This document shows positions 1 through 5,332 of a stretch of 5,332 bases of DNA, in pieces (the stretch's first letter is position 1; each line of letters starts with the position of its first letter). The notes under the pieces were generated by a model. The model worked only from the letters and a program-made list of their open reading frames with translations. It did not search any database and was not told where the DNA came from. The DNA is from an uncultured Bacteroidota bacterium (GTDB lineage Bacteria; Bacteroidota; Bacteroidia; Chitinophagales; Chitinophagaceae): positions 1-5,332 of the forward strand of contig CAIWHF010000248.1 in assembly GCA_903912405.1 (NCBI GenBank), in the 5' to 3' direction. The position numbers and the translations under genes are program-made.

Positions 1-31
1 AAAGTTGTCGAATATTCTCATCGGTTCGCAT
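1..31 (-). CDS. Possible 5' end of a leftward gene, cut by window edge
   Basis: On the minus strand an ATG at 31-29 opens a frame that stays open to the window edge and reads MRTDENIRQL. The composition is protein-like, and a divergent gene here would leave 31-127 as intergenic space. Ten codons are far too few to name a family, and an open frame this short is expected by chance. I list it only because it would explain why no permease coding sequence continues leftward. It could equally be non-coding. Confidence 0.15.
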   Translation of the reverse strand, partial: MRTDENIRQL

Positions 32-35
32 GTTT

Positions 36-52
36 ATCGTATCTCGTATCTC
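36..52. repeat. Short tandem repeat, unit ATCTCGT
   Basis: The sequence reads ATCGT, ATCTCGT, ATCTC, which is about two and a half copies of a 7-base unit (GATACGA-type on the other strand), the first copy imperfect. It lies directly upstream of the possible leftward start at 31. From general recollection, similar GAGATACGAGATACG runs occur between genes in Bacteroidota genomes, but I cannot verify that link here. No function can be assigned from so few copies. Confidence 0.35.
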
Positions 53-102
53 AAGGCATGAAAATTTATTAATATATTATTTACCTTTCGGGGAAATGTG
101 TT

Positions 103-126
103 GAAGGAGAATCTTTGAATTCCTTC
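103..126. other. Small inverted repeat before the permease fragment
   Basis: GAAGGA at 103-108 is complementary to TCCTTC at 121-126, giving a 6-bp stem around a 12-base loop. No T-run follows, so a terminator is unlikely. The left arm resembles a Shine-Dalgarno sequence (GAAGGAGA), but it ends about 18 bases before the ATG at 128. That is too far for a usual ribosome site, and Bacteroidota rarely rely on such sites. The right arm overlaps a GAATTC at 117-122. Confidence 0.25.
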
Positions 127-127
127 G

Positions 128-502
128 ATGAGCGGCGATGATATCATCCGTGTCTGTAGTAAACAAAATGATTATATAACTGCAGCAAAAGCACTCGGCT
201 TGTCAAATTGGCGAATTATGTATCATCATTTATTGCCCAATTGCAGTAGTATCATTTTAGTAATGGCCGCTAGCAATTTCGCTTCTGCAATATTAGTAGA
301 AGCTGGATTGAGCTTTTTAGGAATAGGCATTCAAGCACCTCAATCTTCATGGGGATTGATGATTAAAGAACAATACAATCTAATCATTACTGATAAAGCT
401 ATTTTAGCTTTACTTCCCGGATTCGCTATTATGTTATTAGTATATGCTTTTCACATCTTAGGCAATACGCTAAGAGATCTGATGGATGTGAAACAAAATT
501 AA
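128..502 (+). CDS. C-terminal fragment of an OppC/DppC-type ABC transporter permease (likely truncated gene)
   Basis: The 124 residues match the end of the inner-membrane permease subunit of peptide/nickel ABC importers (MetI-like, BPD_transp_1 family). The EAA loop that docks onto the ATPase is clear: DYITAAKALG at 15-24 followed by HHLLPN at 33-38. Two hydrophobic helices follow, at about 41-67 (ending EAGLSFLGIG) and 91-111, then the family-typical tail LGNTLRDLMD at 111-120. Full-length relatives are roughly 280-400 residues with about six membrane helices, so the N-terminal half or more is absent. The frame has stops at 116-118 and 59-61, and no upstream frame reads as permease. The ATG at 128 is therefore only the first available start and is probably not genuine. 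Alone, this piece could not form a translocation channel. It is a pseudogene remnant, a 5' frameshift or rearrangement, or a contig-end artefact. The gene converges on the flavoprotein gene with a 4-base overlap at 499-502. Confidence 0.72.
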   Translation: MSGDDIIRVCSKQNDYITAAKALGLSNWRIMYHHLLPNCSSIILVMAASNFASAILVEAGLSFLGIGIQAPQSSWGLMIKEQYNLIITDKAILALLPGFAIMLLVYAFHILGNTLRDLMDVKQN

Positions 503-1713
503 ATAGATGATAGTGCTTTAGCTGCTATAAAAGCACTACTCCACGCGTGCTGAAAGTTAAAACCACCCGTAATGCCATCAACATCTAATATTTCTCCTGC
601 AAAATACAATTTGGGTAATTTTTTAGATTCCATTGTTGCCGCATTCACTTCAGCAATAGCAATTCCTCCGGCTGTAACAAACTCTTCTTTAAAGGTAGTC
701 TTACCTTGCATTTCAACCGTATAGGCACACAGACATTGAATAAATTTATTGAGAGGCGCTGCCTTGATATCTGCCCAACGCACATCACTGAGAATCCCAG
801 CTTGCTCTAATAAAAAATGCCATAATCGTTTAGGTACTTCAAATGGAATTTTATGTTGCATCATTTGCTTTCCTTGTAGGGTACGCATATCCTGAAATAT
901 AGACCGACATTCCTGTTCATTGATAGAACCTAACCAATTAATCTGCACATTGCAGGCATAATTTAAGTTACCTAATTCTCGCGCCCCCCAAGCTGAAGTT
1001 CGCAAAACTGCAGGTCCACTCAATCCCCAATGTGTTATTAATACGGGGCCCTGTTCACAAATTTTTGTACCCATTAACTTTACTTGGGCATTGGGCACAC
1101 TCAAACCCATTAATTTGGTAATAGGATGTTTCGGTAAATTGATGGTAAAGAGCGAAGGTACCGGTGCAATAACTTCTAATCCTAAATCGCGCAACCATTG
1201 CCATTGTTCATCTTTAGGAAACCCGCCAGTTGTCAATAAAACTTTATCAGCAATATATACTTGCTCATTTTTAAAGAACATATGCCATTTCCCTTCTTTT
1301 AATTCAATGGTCTCTAATGTATGATTATACTTAACATGGGCTTTATTAAGGATCATTGCTTTCCAAATACAATCAATGATTGTTTGTGCATCATCGGTAA
1401 TGGGAAACATGCGCCCATCTGCTTCGGCTTTTAAGGGCACACCTCTCTGTTCAAACCAAGCAATAGTGTCTTTAGGAGAGAAATGATGTAATGTTTTTTT
1501 TAATAAACTTGCTCCACGAGGATATTTCTTTACCAATTCAGGAATTTCAAAGAGGGCATGCGTCACATTGCAACGCCCTCCGCCAGAAGCTTTTACTTTC
1601 TGCATGGGTTTGTGCTGTTTTTCAAACAGCACTACTTCATCTTCGGGGCCTAATGAAAGATTAGCTGCAGCAAAGCAACCAGCAGCACCAGCGCCTACTA
1701 TAGCTATTTTCAT
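499..1713 (-). CDS. FAD-binding flavoprotein oxidoreductase, HI0933/YhiN/BaiN family
   Basis: This is a complete 404-residue protein, a normal length for the HI0933-like family. It begins with an FAD Rossmann fold: strand IAIVGAGAAG with glycines 7, 9 and 12, and acidic E31 ending the second strand. Family hallmarks follow in order: ASGGGRCNVTH at 42-52, GRMFPITDDAQTI at 100-112, LTTGGFP at 160-166, LITHWGLSGPAVLRTS at 225-240, and a C-terminal FAD-contacting block AGEILDVDGITGGFNFQHAW at 372-391. The protein should be cytosolic, as no signal peptide or membrane segment is seen. Relatives include E. coli YhiN and clostridial BaiN, a bile-acid-pathway reductase; the physiological substrate of most members is unknown, so no reaction is assigned. 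The ATG lies four bases after the malic enzyme stop with no Shine-Dalgarno motif, so translation is probably coupled to maeB. The 3' end overlaps the convergent permease fragment by four bases. Confidence 0.93.
   Translation of the reverse strand: MKIAIVGAGAAGCFAAANLSLGPEDEVVLFEKQHKPMQKVKASGGGRCNVTHALFEIPELVKKYPRGASLLKKTLHHFSPKDTIAWFEQRGVPLKAEADGRMFPITDDAQTIIDCIWKAMILNKAHVKYNHTLETIELKEGKWHMFFKNEQVYIADKVLLTTGGFPKDEQWQWLRDLGLEVIAPVPSLFTINLPKHPITKLMGLSVPNAQVKLMGTKICEQGPVLITHWGLSGPAVLRTSAWGARELGNLNYACNVQINWLGSINEQECRSIFQDMRTLQGKQMMQHKIPFEVPKRLWHFLLEQAGILSDVRWADIKAAPLNKFIQCLCAYTVEMQGKTTFKEEFVTAGGIAIAEVNAATMESKKLPKLYFAGEILDVDGITGGFNFQHAWSSAFIAAKALSSI
511..538 (-). terminator. 9-bp inverted repeat at the convergent gene junction, weak terminator candidate
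   Basis: TAGTGCTTT at 511-519 pairs perfectly with AAAGCACTA at 530-538 around a 10-base loop. It lies inside the last codons of the flavoprotein gene (residues about 392-401) and starts 9 bases after the permease stop. Read leftward, it is followed by a moderately T-rich stretch (ATCATCTATTTAATTTTG), so it could help end transcription of the minus-strand operon. Read rightward, it is followed by CTACTCCACG, which has no T-run. It may be coincidental, since the bases also encode conserved C-terminal helix residues. Confidence 0.35.
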
Positions 1714-1717
1714 AAAA

Positions 1718-3997
1718 TTATTTTTTTGCGCTTTTCAATTGTGCTTCTACAACCGAAATGGCTACCATATTCACAATCTGACGTACCGTACTTCCTAATT
1801 GTAATACATGTACTGGTTTATTTAATCCTAATAAAATTGGTCCGATAGCTTCAGCGCCTCCAATTTCTTGCAATAAATTATAAGCGATATTACCGGCAGA
1901 TAAATTAGGGAATATAAATACATTAGGTGGTTCATTTACTAATGCAGAAAATGGATAATTTTCCTTCATCAATTCTTGATTGAATGCTACACTAGCTTGC
2001 ATTTCACCGTCAACAATGAGTTCTGGGTGATTTGCTTTTAACTTGGCAACAGCATTTCTTACTAAAATAGCCTCTGCAGAATCACTACTTCCAAAATTAG
2101 AATAAGAAAGCATTGCAATTCTTGGTTTTATATTAAAATTCTCTACTTCTTTTGCAGCCAAAACGGTTATATCCACTAATTCATCTTCCGTAGGATTGAA
2201 ATTTACAGAAGCATCTGCAAAAAAGATAGGGCCTTTTTTAGTTAGCATCATGTACATGCCAGCTACTCTTTTCACTTCTTTTTTCATACCAATGATTTGA
2301 AGTGCCGGGCGAAGCATATCTTGGTATTTTCTAGTAATGCCTGATATTAACGCTTCTGCTTCTCCATTAGCCAACATCATAGAGCCAAAATAAGCACGCT
2401 CACGCATTACCTTTTTAGCTTCATATAAATTATACCCTTTGCGTTGACGCTTTTCAAAGAACTTTTGACCAAATTCATATCTTTTATCTTCCATGCTATC
2501 GCATTTTGGATCTATGATTTGAATATGTTCTAGTTGCAATCCATGCTCTTCAATTAAAGCATTTATTTTATCTTTTTTACCCAATAAAATTGGAATAGCA
2601 ATACCTTCATCGTTAACGATCTGCGCAGCTTTAAGAATTTTTAAATTCTCTGCTTCTGCAAAAATCACTCGCTTAGGTGCTTGTTTAGCTTTGTTGATGA
2701 TATAACGTAACAAATTATCATCAGCGCCTAAACGCTTATACAATTCATTTTCATAGGCATCCCAATCTTTGATAGGATATTTGGCTACGCCACTTTCCAT
2801 AGCAGCCTTTGCAACTGCTGGAGCCACCGTAACCAATAATCTTGGATCAATTGGTTTTGGAATAATATAGGTAGGTCCAAATTGTAAACTTTTTTCATTG
2901 TAGGCTACATTAACAATATCAGGCACCGGCTTTTTAGTAAGCTCTGCTAAGGCTTTCACCGCTGCTAGTTTCATAGCTTCATTAATAGTTGTAGCACGTA
3001 CATCTAAGGCACCTCTAAAAATATAAGGGAATCCTAAAACATTATTTACTTGATTAGGATAATCGCTTCTGCCGGTAGCCATGATAATATCTGGTCGAGC
3101 AGCAATAGCTTCTTCGTAAGCAATTTCAGGTGTTGGATTAGCTAAAGCAAATACAATTGGATTTTCAGCCATGGCTTGCACCATTTCTTTAGAAACCACA
3201 TTGCCCTTAGATAAACCAATAAATACATCAGCACCAACAAATGCTTCTTCTAAACTAATATTAGCGCAAGCTTTGGCAAATATTATTTTACGCTCGTCAA
3301 GCTCTTCTCTATCTGCAGTTATCAAACCTTTGCTATCAAACATATACATGTTTTTAGCTTGAGCACCTAGAGCAATATATATTTTACAACAAGAAATAGC
3401 AGATGCACCGGCACCACTAATTACAAATTTTACATCTGCTATGTTCTTATTTACTAATTCTAAAGCATTCAACAAAGCTGCACCAGAAATAATAGCCGTA
3501 CCATGCTGATCGTCGTGCATGATCGGTATTTTCATTATCTTCTTTAGTCGCTCTTCAATTTCAAAACACTCTGGCGCTTTGATATCTTCTAGATTGATAC
3601 CACCAAATGTAGGCTCTAGAATTTTAACGGTATTTACAAACTCATCAATGTTTTTTGTGTTCAATTCGATATCAAACACATCAATATCTGCAAATATTTT
3701 GAATAAGATACCCTTTCCTTCCATCACCGGTTTAGATGCTTCTGGACCAATATCACCTAAGCCTAAAACAGCTGTACCGTTTGATATAACTCCTACCAAA
3801 TTACCTTTTGCTGTGTATTTATAAACATCTTCTGGATTTTCATGAATTTCCATGCAGGGCTCTGCCACGCCAGGAGAATACGCTAATGCTAAATCGCGCT
3901 GCGTTTTTGTTTCTTTCGTTGAAACCACCTCTATTTTACCTGGTCTACCTTTTGCGTGGTACTCTAAAGCATCTTCCTTTCTTATAATATTAGCCAT
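1718..3997 (-). CDS. maeB: NADP-type malic enzyme with C-terminal phosphotransacetylase-like domain (MaeB)
   Basis: Malic enzymes oxidatively decarboxylate L-malate to pyruvate and CO2 while reducing NAD(P)+, a cytosolic link between C4 acids, pyruvate and biosynthetic NADPH. The 759 residues match the usual length of the large MaeB class. The N-terminal domain shows LALAYSPGVAEPC at 36-48 (catalytic Tyr40), EGKGILFKIFADIDVFDIE at 93-111 (catalytic lysine region), GGINLEDIKAPECFE at 132-146 and MHDDQHGTA at 160-168 (metal-binding acids E137, D138, D162 and/or D163). The NAD(P) domain has GAGASA at 195-200 and ALANPTPE at 284-291, then SDYPNQVNNVLGFPYIFRGA at 311-330. Residues about 430-755 are phosphotransacetylase-like (MLRPALQIIG at 561-570, DGEMQASVAFN at 663-673, FPNLSAGNIAYNLLQ at 696-710, GPILLGLNKPVHVLQLGSTV at 719-738). 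The Ser-Arg pair of true Pta (LSRGCS-type loop) is replaced by LQLGST, so this domain is probably regulatory, as in other MaeB proteins, where it senses acetyl-CoA. The cofactor preference is inferred from the class, not read from residues. The ATG at 3997 is the natural start. Confidence 0.97.
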   Translation of the reverse strand: MANIIRKEDALEYHAKGRPGKIEVVSTKETKTQRDLALAYSPGVAEPCMEIHENPEDVYKYTAKGNLVGVISNGTAVLGLGDIGPEASKPVMEGKGILFKIFADIDVFDIELNTKNIDEFVNTVKILEPTFGGINLEDIKAPECFEIEERLKKIMKIPIMHDDQHGTAIISGAALLNALELVNKNIADVKFVISGAGASAISCCKIYIALGAQAKNMYMFDSKGLITADREELDERKIIFAKACANISLEEAFVGADVFIGLSKGNVVSKEMVQAMAENPIVFALANPTPEIAYEEAIAARPDIIMATGRSDYPNQVNNVLGFPYIFRGALDVRATTINEAMKLAAVKALAELTKKPVPDIVNVAYNEKSLQFGPTYIIPKPIDPRLLVTVAPAVAKAAMESGVAKYPIKDWDAYENELYKRLGADDNLLRYIINKAKQAPKRVIFAEAENLKILKAAQIVNDEGIAIPILLGKKDKINALIEEHGLQLEHIQIIDPKCDSMEDKRYEFGQKFFEKRQRKGYNLYEAKKVMRERAYFGSMMLANGEAEALISGITRKYQDMLRPALQIIGMKKEVKRVAGMYMMLTKKGPIFFADASVNFNPTEDELVDITVLAAKEVENFNIKPRIAMLSYSNFGSSDSAEAILVRNAVAKLKANHPELIVDGEMQASVAFNQELMKENYPFSALVNEPPNVFIFPNLSAGNIAYNLLQEIGGAEAIGPILLGLNKPVHVLQLGSTVRQIVNMVAISVVEAQLKSAKK

Positions 3998-4004
3998 AAA
4001 TAGA

Positions 4005-4018
4005 ATTTAAATTTAAAT
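4005..4018. other. 14-bp AT-only palindrome upstream of maeB
   Basis: ATTTAAATTTAAAT is perfectly self-complementary and lies 8-21 bases before the maeB ATG on the minus strand. An AT-rich leader before the start codon is normal in Bacteroidota, where initiation favours unstructured A/T-rich leaders. The palindrome may therefore be low-complexity chance rather than an operator. Confidence 0.25.
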
Positions 4019-4020
4019 AA

Positions 4021-4037
4021 ACGAGCCATTAGCTCGT
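4021..4037 (-). terminator. Short hairpin between the aminotransferase and maeB genes
   Basis: ACGAGC at 4021-4026 pairs with GCTCGT at 4032-4037 around a 5-base loop. In the direction of transcription it comes 22 bases after the aminotransferase stop and is followed by TTTATTTAAATTT, a T-rich but interrupted tail. It could be a weak intrinsic terminator for the aminotransferase gene, an attenuator, or an mRNA processing/stability stem that makes the two genes unequal in expression. The stem is only 6 bp with a clean but short GC core, so strong termination is doubtful. I found no convincing Bacteroidota-type promoter (TTTG with TAnnTTTG) in the 62-base gap. Confidence 0.4.
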
Positions 4038-4059
4038 AAGACCTATAAAAATACAAAAT

Positions 4060-5316
4060 TTATTGAAGCTTTGCAAGGGCATTACCTAATGCATGCAGCA
4101 TAGCATCAATATCTTCTTTTTTGCAAGTACCTACACTTAATCGATACCAATTGGAATTAGCATTAGCACCAAAAGCAGAAAATGGAACAATAGCTAATCC
4201 TGCTTCTTTTAGTAGATAACTGGTTACATCACTTTGTATTTCTAATAATACACCTTGTTCCGTTTTCTTGCCTACCAAATCAAATTGAATAGTTAAATAA
4301 ATAGCCGCTTCGGGAGCAATGGCATCCACCGCATAACCTTGCTGTTTCAATGTTATCAAACCTTTGTATATAGCATCTAAACGGAAAGCAATTTCTTTTT
4401 TAAACGAATCGATATAGCTTACAATGGCATCTTTGTTTTTTAAAAATACAGCCGTACCCTTTTGTTCTGCCATTGGAGCCCATGCACCCAAATGGGTAAG
4501 TATAGCCTTCATTTTAGCAATAATAAATGATGGTCCAAATGCCCAGCCAACCCTAACACCAGTTGCTGCAAATGATTTACTGATAGCATCTAAATAAATA
4601 GTATATGGTCGCACTGCTGGACAAACACCTACTGGATGGACGTGTGTAATAGCATCAAATGTAAGCTGACTATACATTTGATCATACATGATGTAAACTG
4701 GTTTTTGATGCTCCCCTCTTCTTTCATTTTCAGCCACCACTAAATCACAGATTTTCTTCAATTCTTCTGCCGACAAAGTAGTGCCTGTAGGATTTTGTGG
4801 CGAACACAAACAAAGTAAATTAGCCTCTTTAATATACGGTGCGATACCCGCAGCTGCAGGCATAAATTTAGTTGCTGCATCTGTTGGAATCAACACATGC
4901 TTGCCTTCTACAAAATGCGTATAGTGATTATTATTCCATGATGGAACCGCATACAAAACGGTATCTCCTTTATCTAACAGGGTTCTAAAAATGGCGTAAA
5001 TTAGGGGTCTGCCGCCACCTGCAACTAAAATTTCATCAGTAGCATAATCCACATTAAAAAACTCCTGAATATAATCAACTAAAGATGCACGCAAATCTAA
5101 ATTACCTTCTGCTGCTGGATAATTAGTATAATTATTTTGATAAGCCTTAATAATTTCTTCTTTTAATAAGCTTGGAATAGGGAAAATACTAGGGTCAAAA
5201 TCGCCCACAGTGAAATTATAAATGTTAGCACCTTGTTGTTGAAGCGCACGAATTTCACCACCTAATTTTACAATTTCAGAACCAATTAAAGTATCCGCTA
5301 ATTTAGATAAATGCAC
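4060..5316 (-). CDS. PLP-dependent class I/II aminotransferase (aspartate aminotransferase-like)
   Basis: This 418-residue protein has the full fold-type I aminotransferase pattern. An N-terminal arm carries TVGDFDP at 36-42 and YTNYPAAEGNLDLRASL at 63-79. The PLP phosphate-binding turn is near AGGGRPLIYAIF at 99-110, and W127 in YAVPSWNNN sits where an aromatic stacks on the cofactor ring. CSPQNPTGT at 171-179 supplies N175; YDQMY at 211-215 supplies D212 and Y215, which contact the PLP ring. The Schiff-base lysine is K247 in DAISKSFAATGVRVGW, with R255 eight residues on, the same spacing as K258/R266 in classical AspC. R392 in WYRLSVGT fits the substrate alpha-carboxylate arginine. It is presumably a cytosolic dimer moving amino groups between an amino acid and 2-oxoglutarate. 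Aspartate is a plausible donor, but no residue seen here fixes specificity. It is the first minus-strand gene in the window, 62 bases before maeB. The apparent start is GTG at 5316-5314. The frame stays open to the right edge, so an upstream start is possible, though the MHLSKLADTLIGSEI opening looks like a natural N-terminus. Confidence 0.92.
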   Translation of the reverse strand: MHLSKLADTLIGSEIVKLGGEIRALQQQGANIYNFTVGDFDPSIFPIPSLLKEEIIKAYQNNYTNYPAAEGNLDLRASLVDYIQEFFNVDYATDEILVAGGGRPLIYAIFRTLLDKGDTVLYAVPSWNNNHYTHFVEGKHVLIPTDAATKFMPAAAGIAPYIKEANLLCLCSPQNPTGTTLSAEELKKICDLVVAENERRGEHQKPVYIMYDQMYSQLTFDAITHVHPVGVCPAVRPYTIYLDAISKSFAATGVRVGWAFGPSFIIAKMKAILTHLGAWAPMAEQKGTAVFLKNKDAIVSYIDSFKKEIAFRLDAIYKGLITLKQQGYAVDAIAPEAAIYLTIQFDLVGKKTEQGVLLEIQSDVTSYLLKEAGLAIVPFSAFGANANSNWYRLSVGTCKKEDIDAMLHALGNALAKLQ

Positions 5317-5332
5317 GTTGTTTATTTTAAAT

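Noticed and set aside
86..100. TTTCGGGGAAATGTG resembles the segment just upstream of bla in Tn3/pBR322-type vectors, with a GAATTC site nearby at 117-122, suggesting cloning-vector carry-over.
   Set aside because: The resemblance is from memory, spans only about 15 bases, and the flanks on both sides do not match the vector. It is worth a vector screen but is not supportable as a feature.
103..130. GAAGGAGA as a Shine-Dalgarno site validating the ATG at 128.
   Set aside because: It ends about 18 bases before the ATG, too far for a normal site, and the encoded protein lacks the N-terminal half of its family, so the ATG is probably not a natural start.
1091..1324. Plus-strand open frame of 77 codons.
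   Set aside because: It lies wholly inside the well-supported flavoprotein gene on the other strand and shows no family motifs.
1568..1798. Plus-strand open frame of 76 codons across the flavoprotein/maeB junction.
   Set aside because: It is antisense to two confident genes and its cysteine- and proline-rich composition is typical of a shadow frame.
1718..2707. Separate phosphate acetyltransferase gene (pta).
   Set aside because: The Pta-like sequence is in one uninterrupted frame with the malic enzyme domain and lacks the catalytic Ser-Arg loop.
3171..3362. Plus-strand open frame of 63 codons.
   Set aside because: It is antisense to the malic enzyme NAD(P)-binding domain, with no independent evidence.
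3519..3824. Plus-strand open frame of 101 codons with hydrophobic stretches.
   Set aside because: It is antisense to the catalytic core of maeB; its hydrophobic, serine-rich composition mirrors the conserved coding strand.

Overview
This is an AT-rich window with the gene content of a Bacteroidota genome, probably of the Chitinophagaceae/Sphingobacteriia type. That placement is inferred from the style of the malic enzyme and aminotransferase sequences and from the absence of Shine-Dalgarno motifs before the clear gene starts; no marker gene is present to confirm it. Nearly all of the window is coding. It looks like ordinary housekeeping metabolism, and I see no convincing undescribed system.

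Layout. Positions 1-127 hold no gene I can establish. They contain a short ATCTCGT tandem motif, a small hairpin, and a possible first ten codons of a leftward gene leaving the window. Positions 128-502 (+) encode only the C-terminal part of a peptide/nickel-type (OppC/DppC) ABC transporter permease. The EAA loop and the last two membrane helices are present, but the N-terminal helices are missing and in-frame stops lie just upstream.

The rest is a leftward (minus-strand) gene series. In transcription order it is: a fold-type I PLP-dependent aminotransferase (5316-4060, apparent GTG start), a full-length MaeB-type malic enzyme with a phosphotransacetylase-like C-terminal domain (3997-1718), and an HI0933/YhiN/BaiN-type FAD flavoprotein (1713-499). 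The last two are 4 bases apart and are surely one transcription unit. The 62-base gap before maeB carries a small hairpin and an AT palindrome, so the aminotransferase may be partly uncoupled. The flavoprotein gene meets the permease fragment tail to tail with a 4-base overlap, beside a 9-bp inverted repeat.

How the genes fit together. The malic enzyme decarboxylates malate to pyruvate and makes NAD(P)H. If the aminotransferase acts on aspartate, it would exchange amino groups at the neighbouring oxaloacetate/glutamate node, so the two could share C4-acid and redox balancing. The flavoprotein's substrate is unknown. The most unusual spot is the left end, where the permease gene loses homology close to a simple repeat, consistent with gene decay, a rearrangement, or a chimeric contig end.
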